From assembly GCA_900540085.1 (NCBI GenBank), contig UQEU01000021.1, positions 1 through 13,583 on the forward strand: DNA of 13,583 nt, written 5' to 3'. A program made the translations under genes and the position numbers. This DNA comes from an uncultured Eubacteriales bacterium. Its GTDB lineage: Bacteria > Bacillota > Clostridia > Oscillospirales > Acutalibacteraceae. The notes under the pieces are model-generated. The model was not told where the DNA came from and did no database searches. It saw nothing but the letters and a program-made list of their open reading frames with translations. Numbering within the stretch: position 1 is the stretch's first letter; every line of letters begins with the position of its first letter. Positions 5,033 to 13,253 of the stretch are shown here, piece by piece.

Positions 5033-7414
5033 ATGGCAGACTATACGCTGTCGGCGAAAGTAACTGGAGACGCTTCATCTTATGAAAAGACGATGAAACG
5101 AGTTCAGACCATTACTGAAAATTTCGACTCGAAAGTTAACAAAATGGCGCACGGTATGGTGTCCGTCGGCGGAAAACTTACTTTAGGATTGACAACTCCG
5201 CTTGTAGTTGCTGCAAAACAAATGGTGTCATCTGCTTCCGACTATCAAGAAAACTTAAACAAGATTGATGTTGCTTTCGGTAAAAGCGGAAAAGCAGTGA
5301 CAAAATGGGCGAAAAATGCAAAAAAGCAATTCGGTATGTCTAACAACGAAGCACTTGAGTCAACGGCTCTGTTTGGAGATATGGCTACCGCTATGGGTAT
5401 TACCGAAAAAAAAGCAGCCGATATGGCTATGACTTTAGCAGGACTTGCAGGCGATATGGCATCGTTTAAAAATATTGATGTTGCACAGGCTATGACTGCG
5501 CTTAAAGGTGTATTCACAGGAGAAACAGAGTCTTTAAAGCAACTCGGTATCATTATGACTCAAACTAATTTGGAAGAGTTCGCCGCAAAAATAGGCAAGA
5601 ACTATAAAGAAATGTCACAAGCTGAAAAGGTGCAGTTGCGATATAACTATGTTCTTTCAGCAGGTAAAAACTCAATGGGAGACTATGCAAGAACTGCTGA
5701 CGGAACGGCTAACACCTTGAGAACATTTAAAAAGTCTGTTGAAGACCTTTTGACAGTTTTCGGTGCAAATCTTTTACCGAGCGTAACGAAAATTGTCGGT
5801 AAAATGACGGAAATGGTTGACAGTCTTGCGTCGGCTTCGCCCGAAACTCAAAAAACCGTTTTGGCAGTCGGAGGTTTGGCAGCAGGACTCGGACCCGCAA
5901 TCGGAGCAATGGGACAGATGTTTCTTGCTTCACAAGGCTTGAGTTCGGTTTTCGCAAGTATGAAAGGCAAAATCGCTCAAATTCCGTTAGGACTTCAGCT
6001 GATGAAAACTACGGCAGTCGGTGCAGGCAAAGATTTTAAAAATCTCGGCGGAGCGATAATTAAACCGCTTACTGACTCGAAAATAGGTCAGGCAGCAAAA
6101 GGTATAGCGGGGACTTTCAAGGATACGGGTACTGTTGTAGGACAGTATTGCGGACTGTTGGGTAAACAAATCGACGGAAGTATGGGAAACATTTTTTCAA
6201 AAACAACTAAAGGTGTAAAAGGAATGTCTTCGTCAATCGGCTCTGCACTTCAACCTATCATTTCAAAAGTCGGCACATTTTCAACCGCCTTTATGAAAGG
6301 CTTTAACATAATGGGCGTTATAGGTCTTGTAACGGCGGGGTTAGGACTTCTGCATAACAATTTTGGTACTGAAATTGAAAAAATGATTTCCACCGTTGCC
6401 GAAAAAGGTCCTGAAATTATTTTTAATCTTGCACAAGGAATTTTTATGAATTTGCCAAAATTAATTGAAACGGGTAGTTTAATGCTTAATTCTTTGAAAA
6501 ACGGAATTATGGAATGTTTACCTAATTTGATTTGGGGTGCGGTTCATATAGTTTCAACACTTGTATCGGGTATTTCAAGTAATCTTGTACTTTTAATCAA
6601 TATGGCTGTTGACATCGTTATGGTAATTGTGCAAGGTCTTGTAGAAAATATGGGAATGATAATTGACGCAGGATTAGACCTTTTGGTAGGACTTACTAAC
6701 GGGATTGTAACGGCACTCCCTACATTAACGGAACAACTTCCAACTATCATTAAAACAATTGCCAGAGTGCTTATTTCACGCTTGCCACAAATTATTCAAA
6801 CAGGTATTAAAATCTTGGTAACTTTGGCAACAGGTATCATAAACGCCATTCCCGAACTTGTAGCAATGCTGCCCGAAATCATTGATACAATCAAAGAAAG
6901 TTTTGCGCATCAAGATTGGGGGCAAATCGGTAAAGACATCATAGACGGTTTAATCAATGGTCTGAAGAGTATGTTAAGCAGTCTTTGGAATACAGTAAAA
7001 GATGTTGCAAACAGTATCGGAGATACTTTCAAGTCAATTCTCGGTATTCACTCTCCGTCAAAACTGTTTATGAAATTCGGTATTTACACCGATAAAGGCT
7101 ATGCTATTGGTATCGAAAAAGGCAAAAAGCAAATCTATAAAGAACTTTCAAATCTTCAAATTTCTCAAACATTCGAAAGCACAAAACTTCCTACTACAAG
7201 TACGGTTTCGACTGTAAATACTGCTCCTATGTCGCAGACAAGAGCAGATTTGAGCGGTTTCGGAAACTATGTTGTATCTGCAACTACAAGTCAGTTCTCA
7301 AAATTTGCAGAGGCACTTGAAAAGGGTATAGGCTCAATGAGAATGGTTGCGGACGGCAGAGAAACGGCAAGGTTTGTAAGTAGTTTAGGATTTCAGAAAG
7401 CAGGTGCAAGATGA
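5033..7414 (+). CDS. Tape measure protein
   Basis: The longest gene, 793 residues, directly after the tail chaperones, with an ideal AGGAGGGG at 5021-5028. Residues 1 to about 300 match the phage minor tail/TP901 tape measure domain (segments DYQENLNKIDVAFGKSG, FGMSNNEALESTALFGDMAT, ALKGVFTGETESLKQLGI). The middle has hydrophobic helices. Residues 469-622 are seven tandem 22-residue repeats. Near the C-terminus, LGIHSPSKLFMKFGIYTDKG is a common tape measure motif. It sets tail length and may enter the host envelope during DNA delivery. At about 0.15 nm per residue the tail would be near 120 nm, an estimate only. I see no lytic enzyme domain. It ends in an ATGA overlap with the next gene. Confidence 0.93.
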   Translation: MADYTLSAKVTGDASSYEKTMKRVQTITENFDSKVNKMAHGMVSVGGKLTLGLTTPLVVAAKQMVSSASDYQENLNKIDVAFGKSGKAVTKWAKNAKKQFGMSNNEALESTALFGDMATAMGITEKKAADMAMTLAGLAGDMASFKNIDVAQAMTALKGVFTGETESLKQLGIIMTQTNLEEFAAKIGKNYKEMSQAEKVQLRYNYVLSAGKNSMGDYARTADGTANTLRTFKKSVEDLLTVFGANLLPSVTKIVGKMTEMVDSLASASPETQKTVLAVGGLAAGLGPAIGAMGQMFLASQGLSSVFASMKGKIAQIPLGLQLMKTTAVGAGKDFKNLGGAIIKPLTDSKIGQAAKGIAGTFKDTGTVVGQYCGLLGKQIDGSMGNIFSKTTKGVKGMSSSIGSALQPIISKVGTFSTAFMKGFNIMGVIGLVTAGLGLLHNNFGTEIEKMISTVAEKGPEIIFNLAQGIFMNLPKLIETGSLMLNSLKNGIMECLPNLIWGAVHIVSTLVSGISSNLVLLINMAVDIVMVIVQGLVENMGMIIDAGLDLLVGLTNGIVTALPTLTEQLPTIIKTIARVLISRLPQIIQTGIKILVTLATGIINAIPELVAMLPEIIDTIKESFAHQDWGQIGKDIIDGLINGLKSMLSSLWNTVKDVANSIGDTFKSILGIHSPSKLFMKFGIYTDKGYAIGIEKGKKQIYKELSNLQISQTFESTKLPTTSTVSTVNTAPMSQTRADLSGFGNYVVSATTSQFSKFAEALEKGIGSMRMVADGRETARFVSSLGFQKAGAR
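6437..6898 (+). repeat. Seven tandem 22-residue repeats in the tape measure protein
   Basis: Residues 469-622 divide without gaps into seven blocks of 22 residues. Six begin with Gly followed by Ile or Leu (one begins Val-Leu). A proline follows at position 7 in five blocks, then mostly aliphatic residues to the block end. Examples of block starts are GIFMNLPKLI, GIMECLPNLI, GIVTALPTLT and GIINAIPELV. The 22-residue spacing is twice the 11-residue helical period. The repeats are protein-level, as the DNA has diverged. Confidence 0.85.
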
Positions 7415-8259
7415 AGTTTAAGTATGTTAATTCAAAAGGCGAAACGGTTGATTTTTCAGATTTTCCGTACTTATTTCAAGACGGAAACCTGCTTGATTAT
7501 GCGTGGAATTATGAAACGGTCGAAAACTCAAATAAAGTCTTTAACTTCAACAGAAAACCTGTTGAGAAAACTTTTCAAATTGCAGTTGTACCCGATTTCG
7601 ATACAGATGTTACAGAACGACGGGAAAAGTTAAAAAATGCAGTCAACCGCATTTTTGAAGTTTTGGAGTTTGATGTTCTTGAAGGCGTTGATGGCAAATT
7701 GTACTGTGGGGAAGATATGTATCTTCCCTGCCGTATTTCTGCTTCAACAAAAAGCGATTGGAACAAGGGCATTCCTTTTATGTTTCAGGAGTTTACGGCT
7801 GTTTCTGCAAAAGGCTGTTGGCTGAAAGAAGTAAAAAAATCTTTCACGGTTAAACAAGAACAGGGAACTGATGAAATGCTCGATTATCCGTATGACTATG
7901 AATACAATTTTGCAACTGCATTGTCGGGAACAGAATATTGGAGCGTGAGCAAACTCTCTTTTTCCGATTTTGTGCTGACAATCTACGGTTCGGCGGTCAA
8001 TCCTACCATATACATTAATTCAGAGCCGTATTCGGTGTTTGTAACACTTGAATCGAACGAGTATTTAACTGTCGATTCGAGGACAAACGAAGTTATTAAG
8101 CATACAGACAGCGGAGATATATCCGTCTATGATTTAAGAGGCAAAGAACACTCTGTTTTTTCAAAAATTCCGAGTGGAGATTTGCTCGTTACTTGGAACG
8201 GAAACTTCGGCTTTGACATAGTTGCTTTTGCCGAAAGGAGCGAGCCTGAATGGATTTAA
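7411..8259 (+). CDS. Distal tail protein (Dit, Sipho_tail family)
   Basis: A 282-residue protein starting in the ATGA overlap after the tape measure gene, the standard Dit position. The N-terminal half fits the Sipho_tail family: NSKGETVDFSDFPYLFQDG, then FNFNRKPVEKTFQIAVV and an arm with TERREKLKNAVNRIFEVLE. The segment YLPCRISASTKSDW followed by PFMFQEFTAV is the strand pair before the second domain. Residues 150-282 form a beta-rich galectin-like C-terminal domain (SGTEYWSVSKLSFSDF, GDLLVTWNGN). Dit forms the hexameric ring joining the tail tube to the baseplate. Assignment is based on family pattern and order. Confidence 0.85.
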   Translation: MKFKYVNSKGETVDFSDFPYLFQDGNLLDYAWNYETVENSNKVFNFNRKPVEKTFQIAVVPDFDTDVTERREKLKNAVNRIFEVLEFDVLEGVDGKLYCGEDMYLPCRISASTKSDWNKGIPFMFQEFTAVSAKGCWLKEVKKSFTVKQEQGTDEMLDYPYDYEYNFATALSGTEYWSVSKLSFSDFVLTIYGSAVNPTIYINSEPYSVFVTLESNEYLTVDSRTNEVIKHTDSGDISVYDLRGKEHSVFSKIPSGDLLVTWNGNFGFDIVAFAERSEPEWI

Positions 8260-9230
8260 TTCTTGCCACAAAAGACGGTAACGATATTTGCAGTCTTGTT
8301 TATTCAAAGTCTGATTTTTCAATAGGAAATACGAATGATTTTGAAATAACAATCAGTCTTGCAGATTGGAACAGTAATATCAAGGTCGGGTGCCGTGTCT
8401 ATTCTCCTAAATCTGAAATAGGTGGAATAATAGGCGGAATTAAAACCGACACCGCTACCGATACAATCACGCTGACGGGCTATACTTGGAGAGGACTTCT
8501 GAAAAAGAAAATCATATCTCCGCCTGCAAATGAAGCGTACAAAAAAGTAAGCGGAGATTTAAACGATATTCTGTCACAGATTATCGGCAACAATTTCAAC
8601 GACATAATAAGAGCAAAACAATCTAAATCGGGCATTTCGATAACATATCAATTCGACAGATATACCGATATGTTATCGGGATTTACAAAAATGCTTTTGC
8701 AAAAAAACTATAAACTGAAAATAGAGTACATTCAGCAGGAACAGGGAGCAACAGGCTTTGTTGAAGTCTCTGCCGTTCCCATATTCGACTATTCTAAAAA
8801 GATTGAATTGTCGCAGGACAGTCAAGTCAATTTTATTTCCGAACAAGTCAGCAATGCGTGCAATCATTTAATAGCACTCGGAAAAGGCGAGTTGACAGAC
8901 AGAGAAGTCATACATTTGTATGCCGACAGAAACGGTGTTGTATCGAATGTACAGACATTTTTCGGTATAGATGAAGTGTGTGAAACATACGAAAATGTGA
9001 ATTCTGAAAATCTCAAAGAAGATGCTTTAAAAGAATTCGATAATCGAATTGCAAAAAGCACTTTCAAAATGGATATAGCGTCGCTCGGAATAGATGTTGA
9101 CATCGGCGACATAGTAGGCGGTAGAGATTATATAACGGGAATATCAGCAAAAAAACCGCTTTTTGAAAAAATAATAACCACTGAAAACGGGCTGACTTCC
9201 GTTCAGTACAATTTGGAGGGAAATGAATGA
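8250..9230 (+). CDS. Baseplate hub / tail-associated protein (Gp37-like)
   Basis: A 326-residue protein that overlaps the Dit gene by 10 nt; GGAG at 8237-8240 lies 9 nt before its ATG. Segments FEITISLADW, GGIIGGIKTDTATDTITLTGYTWRGLL and VSNACNHLIALGKGEL, and the C-terminal VDIGDIVGGRDY with GLTSVQYNLEG, are typical of the Siphovirus ReqiPepy6 Gp37-like family and of gp27-type hubs. It should form the trimeric hub under Dit through which DNA exits. There is no C-terminal peptidase or lysozyme extension, so it is a minimal hub rather than a full-length Tal with enzyme activity. Confidence 0.8.
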   Translation: MDLILATKDGNDICSLVYSKSDFSIGNTNDFEITISLADWNSNIKVGCRVYSPKSEIGGIIGGIKTDTATDTITLTGYTWRGLLKKKIISPPANEAYKKVSGDLNDILSQIIGNNFNDIIRAKQSKSGISITYQFDRYTDMLSGFTKMLLQKNYKLKIEYIQQEQGATGFVEVSAVPIFDYSKKIELSQDSQVNFISEQVSNACNHLIALGKGELTDREVIHLYADRNGVVSNVQTFFGIDEVCETYENVNSENLKEDALKEFDNRIAKSTFKMDIASLGIDVDIGDIVGGRDYITGISAKKPLFEKIITTENGLTSVQYNLEGNE

Positions 9231-10096
9231 GAATAATAACAGGTAAGACAGGAAAGCCCCACATCACTTCACAGCAAGACAGAGACATTAACTGTGCTAT
9301 TTTCGGGAGTGATAGTTATGTTATGCCTGTCGGCGAAAGACTAAAAGCAGAGCAACAGACATCTAATACCATTAGAATTAGAGACGGCTTACTTGTAATG
9401 CAAGGATGTGCTGCTTCAATCGACAGCGGAGCGTTTGATGATATCCAAATCGAAAACGGCTCACAGGGTGTTAACAGAATAGACTTGATAGTGGCACGAT
9501 ATACACAAGAAACTGAAACAGGTTACGAAAGCGTAAAAATTCAAGTAATCAAGGGGACACCTGCAGAAAGCCCAAAGCCTCCTGCCACTCAAACAGGCGA
9601 AATAAGAAAAGGTGTTAAAACGGTTGATTTTGTGCTGTATGAAGTAAAACTTGAAGCAATAACTATAAAAACTATTACTGCCAAATTTAAAACCGTTGAC
9701 AGAAGTCTTTATGATTTAGCGAAAAATCAAAAAGTGCTATGGTCAAACAATTACGGTTGGTATATGGCAAGTAATCAAACTATAACACTTGCTGAACCTG
9801 TGTCGGCTCAACCACACGGAATTGTTCTGCTGTGGTGTGGTGCTTCATCTGACGGTCAATCGAAAGACGCTGAATTTTTATGTCAATTTATACCAAAAAA
9901 AGCCGTTTCAATGTTTAACAACAAAGGTTTTTCGTTTTTTTCTCCCGGATACAGTTTTGAAAATATCAGTGCAAAGTATGTTTATGTTTCGGAAAACAGC
10001 ATTCGAGGAAATGATTTAAATATGGAGAAAGCGACAAAAAACGGAATAACTTATGATAACAGAAATTGTAAATTAAGGGCGGTAATCGGCGTATGA
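9227..10096 (+). CDS. Baseplate/tail fibre adaptor protein
   Basis: A 289-residue protein overlapping the hub gene by 4 nt, with GGAGGG at 9215-9220. The N-terminal region, with ITGKTGKPHITSQQDRDIN, YVMPVGERL and IRIRDGLLVMQGCAASID, resembles structural proteins found after the hub in many Clostridia phages. The next part, RIDLIVARYTQ and TVDFVLYEVKLE, is beta-rich. The C-terminal third (GIVLLWCGASSDGQSKDAEF and FIPKKAVSMF) is a separate beta-rich module seen at the end of some fibres. It may link the hub to the receptor-binding fibre encoded next or bind sugars itself. A structural baseplate role is likely; the precise role is not shown by the sequence. Confidence 0.65.
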   Translation: MRIITGKTGKPHITSQQDRDINCAIFGSDSYVMPVGERLKAEQQTSNTIRIRDGLLVMQGCAASIDSGAFDDIQIENGSQGVNRIDLIVARYTQETETGYESVKIQVIKGTPAESPKPPATQTGEIRKGVKTVDFVLYEVKLEAITIKTITAKFKTVDRSLYDLAKNQKVLWSNNYGWYMASNQTITLAEPVSAQPHGIVLLWCGASSDGQSKDAEFLCQFIPKKAVSMFNNKGFSFFSPGYSFENISAKYVYVSENSIRGNDLNMEKATKNGITYDNRNCKLRAVIGV

Positions 10097-11541
10097 TTAA
10101 GATTGATTTTACTGATACAAACGAAGTTCGCAGCACAGACCTTTTTCAGTTTGACTATGGACAAACTCTTGAAATTTCGGGTGTTGAATTACCCGAAAAA
10201 TTTGAGATGCACTTTGAATATGGCGATATATCGTTGTCGGTTGACGGTATATATTCCAACGGTAAAGGTACGGTTAAAGTGCCTGATACACTTTTAGACG
10301 GCTTACGGTCAAAGTTTTCTGCTTGGCTTTATGTTGAAAACGGAAAAAGCGGGAAAACGCTTAAAACAGTTGAGTTTATTTTGGGAAGACGAAAAAAGCC
10401 GTCAGACTATCCTTGCAATCCGTCCGAAATAGCAGAAGTCAAAACCCTTGCTGAGTATGTAAAAGAAAACGCTGACAAAGTGTCAGAGGCTGAAAAGGTC
10501 GGACAGGACTTATTACAGAGGGCAGAAAACGGAGAGTTTGACGGAGCGACAGGTCCGCAAGGTCCACAAGGAATACAAGGTCCGAAAGGCGATACAGGAC
10601 CACAAGGCGTTCAAGGTCCGCAAGGTATTCAAGGCGAACGAGGTCCGCAGGGCATACAAGGTCCGCAGGGAGCAGACTACATACTGACTGAGACCGACAA
10701 AACAGAGATTGCAGAGTCTATACCTGTCGATGACACACTTTCAGCAACTTCAACAAAACCTTTGCAAAACAAAGTTGTAAAAGAACATTTCGACAAAGTT
10801 CAGGACATACTTGCAGACGGCAAATTGAAAGATATAATCTGTTTCACTTCCGAACAGGAAGCGACAGACGGTCAGTATCTCGAATATGTGAATGGTAAGT
10901 TCAAACAAGGACTTCTTGACAAGGAATTTTACATTATGATTTTCGCAGTAGAAGAGCCTATAATTCATAGTGATACTGTGTATCAGGGTATTTATGTTGT
11001 TACGAAAAACGCAACGATTGATGTCGGACATATTCCTGAATTAGTTTATATGGAAGAAATGCTTGATAGACTTGAAAGAATGGTTCAATCGCACGATGGA
11101 ACTGTTTCGCAAATCACAAAAAATTATCAGGTGATGCTAGCAGGTCTTAGCAGTCTTAATTCTTCACAAAATGAAATGCGAGATAATATGCCAAGAGAAA
11201 TCTCGAATAATATTTACCCCGTCGGAATAATAGTACCGTTCGCAGACAATCTCGACCACAGCAGTTTTCTTGGTTTCACTTGGGAGCGTTGTCTCGTCGG
11301 CAGAACACCTGTCGGCATTGATGTAGAAGACTCGGATTTCAACGAAATAGGAAAAAAACTCGGCGAGAAAACGCATTTGCTGACTGACATAGAAGCACCG
11401 AAACTAAAGCCTCGTGGTAGCACTTCGATAGTTTCGGATAACGACGATGACTTTGCGGGTCCGTCATATAACGGTTTCGGCGAGCCACATAACAACATTC
11501 AACCGTCAGAGGTTGTAGCGTTTTGGAAGAGAGTGAAATAA
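10093..11541 (+). CDS. Collagen-like receptor-binding tail fibre/baseplate protein
   Basis: A 482-residue modular protein starting in an ATGA overlap. Residues 1 to about 105 look like a BppU-type N-terminal domain (FDYGQTLEISGVELPE, SKFSAWLYVENGKSGKTLKT), which attaches to the baseplate. A helix at 112-150 leads to 15 Gly-X-Y triplets (151-195), a collagen-like stalk that should trimerise. Next are DTLSATSTKPLQNKVV, frequent in phage fibres, a helical region, and a C-terminal domain with YPVGIIVPFAD, LGFTWERCLVGRTPVG and VVAFWKRVK, resembling the gp10-type fibre tip that ends in WKR. The histidine-rich metal-binding motif often seen in such tips is missing. It is the likely host-recognition protein. 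Confidence 0.82.
   Translation: MIKIDFTDTNEVRSTDLFQFDYGQTLEISGVELPEKFEMHFEYGDISLSVDGIYSNGKGTVKVPDTLLDGLRSKFSAWLYVENGKSGKTLKTVEFILGRRKKPSDYPCNPSEIAEVKTLAEYVKENADKVSEAEKVGQDLLQRAENGEFDGATGPQGPQGIQGPKGDTGPQGVQGPQGIQGERGPQGIQGPQGADYILTETDKTEIAESIPVDDTLSATSTKPLQNKVVKEHFDKVQDILADGKLKDIICFTSEQEATDGQYLEYVNGKFKQGLLDKEFYIMIFAVEEPIIHSDTVYQGIYVVTKNATIDVGHIPELVYMEEMLDRLERMVQSHDGTVSQITKNYQVMLAGLSSLNSSQNEMRDNMPREISNNIYPVGIIVPFADNLDHSSFLGFTWERCLVGRTPVGIDVEDSDFNEIGKKLGEKTHLLTDIEAPKLKPRGSTSIVSDNDDDFAGPSYNGFGEPHNNIQPSEVVAFWKRVK
10543..10677 (+). repeat. Collagen-like Gly-X-Y repeat tract
   Basis: Fifteen uninterrupted Gly-X-Y triplets, most of them GPQ or GIQ, with one each of GPK, GDT, GER, GVQ and GAD. The DNA is built from short near-repeats such as GGTCCGCAAGG and can expand or contract by recombination or slippage. 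Confidence 0.92.
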
Positions 11542-11553
11542 GGGGGTGGAGAA

Positions 11554-11832
11554 ATGGAATGGACAGTTGTAACGGTTATCATTGCGATAGTGGGGCTTAT
11601 CGGAACGGTAGCAGTTCCGCTTGGGAAAAATACTAAAGCAATGACACAACTTGCCGAGCAGATTAATCATTTGAATTTCCGTATAACCGATGACGAAAAG
11701 GACTTCAACGATTACAAGCAAAAAGCAAGTCAGAGGCACGAAAAAATTTTCAACAGTCTTGATAAGCACGAGACAGAACTAATTAATCACGAATACAGGT
11801 TAACAAATCTTGAAAAGGAGAAAACAAAATGA
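11554..11832 (+). CDS. Membrane-anchored coiled-coil protein, possible lysis accessory (XhlA-like)
   Basis: A 92-residue protein with one N-terminal membrane helix (about residues 3-23) and a long charged coiled-coil tail, with QLAEQINHLNFRI and HETELINHEYRLTNLEKEK in heptad spacing. It lies just before the holin gene and overlaps it by 4 nt. Hemolysin XhlA-type proteins in this position also combine a coiled coil and a membrane helix, but there the helix is C-terminal; here it is N-terminal. It may assist the holin or act at the membrane during lysis, or be a small tail-related protein. GGTGGAG precedes the ATG. Function is inferred from place and topology. Confidence 0.6.
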   Translation: MEWTVVTVIIAIVGLIGTVAVPLGKNTKAMTQLAEQINHLNFRITDDEKDFNDYKQKASQRHEKIFNSLDKHETELINHEYRLTNLEKEKTK

Positions 11833-12086
11833 AAAACACAAACATATCAGCAGGAACAATCGCAAGAACAATAGTTCTTATAGTAGCACTTGTAAATACA
11901 TTACTTACGGCATTCGGAAAAAATCCTTTACCATTTAGCGATGAAGAGGTATATGCAGGCGTTTCCGCCGTAATCACAGTTATTGTTTCACTTGTTGCTT
12001 GGTGGAAAAATAACAGTTTCACAAAGAAAGCAATCGAAGCAGACGCTATTCTTATTGAAAGTAAAACAGAAAGTGAGGAAGAATAA
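11829..12086 (+). CDS. Holin (SPP1 family)
   Basis: An 85-residue protein with two predicted membrane helices (about 10-30 and 41-60) joined by a short loop GKNPLPFSDEEV. The N-terminal NISAGTIARTIVL and the segment AWWKNNSFTKKAIEAD are characteristic of SPP1-type phage holins. The tail is acidic. It should form membrane lesions at the end of the cycle that let the endolysin encoded next reach the wall. The start overlaps the previous stop (ATGA), with AAGGAG at 11815-11820. Confidence 0.9.
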   Translation: MKNTNISAGTIARTIVLIVALVNTLLTAFGKNPLPFSDEEVYAGVSAVITVIVSLVAWWKNNSFTKKAIEADAILIESKTESEEE

Positions 12087-12088
12087 TT

Positions 12089-12922
12089 ATGTATAAATTC
12101 TATCAGCAGAATTCTCCATACGGAAAAACTATTAAATATCCGTCAAAAAATCATCCGTCGGCTACAATAGCAACATCAGGGTGCGGTATCTGTGCCGTTG
12201 CTATGGCAATATGGAACTATGGAAGACACGACTTGCCGAGCGTTGCAACGCTTGCAAAAATGGCTATCAATTACGGTGCACGAGTGGCAGAGGGAACAGA
12301 TATGTCAGCACTTCTTAATATGTTTCAGCGAAAAGGGTTTATAAAAGATTGGAAAAGTACAAGTTCCTCTGCTGAATTTCAAAAACACCTTGATAACGGC
12401 TTTCCTGCGATAGTTCACGCAGGCGGTGCAAATTTGTTTTCGACAAGTGGTCATTTTGTAACTGCAATGGGAATTGAGAACGGAAAAATCGCTGTTGCCG
12501 ACCCACAGTATTACAATGGTAAATATACGGCGAATTCAAAGAGAAAATCTCAACTTTCGTTTGATAAAAGCAGACAAATTGTTTTGGTGTCGCCGAGCAA
12601 TCTTCATACAGATACAAAAGGCAAAAGATATTATCTTATCTCTCCAAAAGCCTCTGCTCCGTCGCTAAAGGTTGGAAAAACTTATACTTTAACGGCACCG
12701 AGAGGCGTGTATGACAATGTGTCGGGCGACAGATTGAGAGTGTCAGACCTTACTTCAAGCGGAAAACAAAGTGCAACGACAAGAAACGGGTGGGCAACAC
12801 TTGAGGTCGGCACAAAAGTAACAGTTCAAAAAATTGTAAAAAATAAATACGGAAACTTGTGGGTAAAAATTCCGTCGGGTTGGCTTTGTGTTCACTCTGA
12901 CGGTGCTACATACATTTTGTAA
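12089..12922 (+). CDS. Endolysin: C39-type cysteine peptidase with C-terminal SH3-like domain
   Basis: A 277-residue protein after the holin gene. Residues 1 to about 165 fit Peptidase_C39_2: Cys32 in SGCGIC, His122 in SGHFVTAMG and Asp138 in VADPQYYNG form the likely catalytic set. Residues about 190-277 are a beta-rich SH3-like wall-binding region with YTLTAPRGVYDN, GTKVTVQKI and NLWVKIPSGWLCVHS. There is no signal peptide, which fits release through the holin. It should cut peptide bonds in peptidoglycan. Most phage endolysins are amidases, muramidases or CHAP peptidases, so a C39 fold is a less common choice. AGGAA at 12076-12080 lies 8 nt before the ATG. Confidence 0.87.
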   Translation: MYKFYQQNSPYGKTIKYPSKNHPSATIATSGCGICAVAMAIWNYGRHDLPSVATLAKMAINYGARVAEGTDMSALLNMFQRKGFIKDWKSTSSSAEFQKHLDNGFPAIVHAGGANLFSTSGHFVTAMGIENGKIAVADPQYYNGKYTANSKRKSQLSFDKSRQIVLVSPSNLHTDTKGKRYYLISPKASAPSLKVGKTYTLTAPRGVYDNVSGDRLRVSDLTSSGKQSATTRNGWATLEVGTKVTVQKIVKNKYGNLWVKIPSGWLCVHSDGATYIL

Positions 12923-12929
12923 AAAGAAC

Positions 12930-12960
12930 GGGGTGCAGTCAACTGCACCCCTGTTTTTTT
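12930..12960. terminator. Strong bidirectional intrinsic terminator
   Basis: Arms GGGGTGCAGT (12930-12939) and ACTGCACCCC (12942-12951) are perfect complements around CA, followed by TG and seven T on the + strand. On the - strand the same hairpin is followed by GTTCTTTTT. It ends the late operon 8 nt after the endolysin stop and also the convergent - strand unit, whose last gene stops at 12959. Confidence 0.93.
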
Positions 12961-13135
12961 ATTTGTTGTTTTTAATATCTTCTCTTATTAACTTTTTAAT
13001 ATATCCTGCTTTGTTCGGAACACTTTCAAGTTTTTCTATAATGTCCATTTCTGTACTTGTAAAACAGGGCAAGGAATACTGCTTTTTGAACTTTTTTGCA
13101 TAACGCTCTTGTGGTGTTTCTTTTTCTTTGCTCAT
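12959..13135 (-). CDS. Small ribbon-helix-helix-like protein
   Basis: A 58-residue basic protein. The start at 13135 (ATG, protein MSKEKETPQERYAKKF) is preceded by GGGGA 9 nt upstream; a longer reading from TTG 13222 adds a lysine-rich stretch without a good ribosome site. A short strand (KQYSLPCFTST) precedes helix one (EMDIIEKLESV) and helix two (AGYIKKLIREDI), the order of ribbon-helix-helix DNA-binding proteins. Small proteins of this look are common in mobile elements of Clostridia. It could bind the palindrome in the promoter of its own unit, but this is inference. Its stop lies just inside the shared terminator's T tract. Confidence 0.65.
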   Translation of the reverse strand: MSKEKETPQERYAKKFKKQYSLPCFTSTEMDIIEKLESVPNKAGYIKKLIREDIKNNK

Positions 13136-13207
13136 AGTTTTTATTCCCCGATTTGAAAATTTTTTCTTGCCTTTTTTGATAAATTGTTTTATAATAAAAT
13201 TGCTTTC

Positions 13208-13234
13208 GGGAGATGTCGGCAAGTAACATCGCCC
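13208..13234. other. Imperfect hairpin between the two - strand genes
   Basis: GGGAGATGT (13208-13216) and ACATCGCCC (13226-13234) pair with one mismatch around a 9-base loop. There is no T tract, so it is not a terminator. In the 118-nt gap between the two genes it could be an mRNA processing or stability element. It could also be chance. Confidence 0.35.
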
Positions 13235-13253
13235 TTTAGCACTTCAATCAGGC

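Noticed and set aside
5245..5553. - strand open frame opposite the tape measure gene
   Set aside because: Antisense shadow caused by alanine and lysine codon use in the tape measure protein; no initiation signals.
9223..9230. ATG at 9223 as the start of the adaptor gene
   Set aside because: It is in a different frame from the conserved protein, which begins at 9227 with a well-spaced GGAGGG.
13136..13222. N-terminal extension of the ribbon-helix-helix-like protein from TTG 13222
   Set aside because: The added residues are lysine- and phenylalanine-rich and show no domain, and ATG 13135 with GGGGA 9 nt upstream is a better start.
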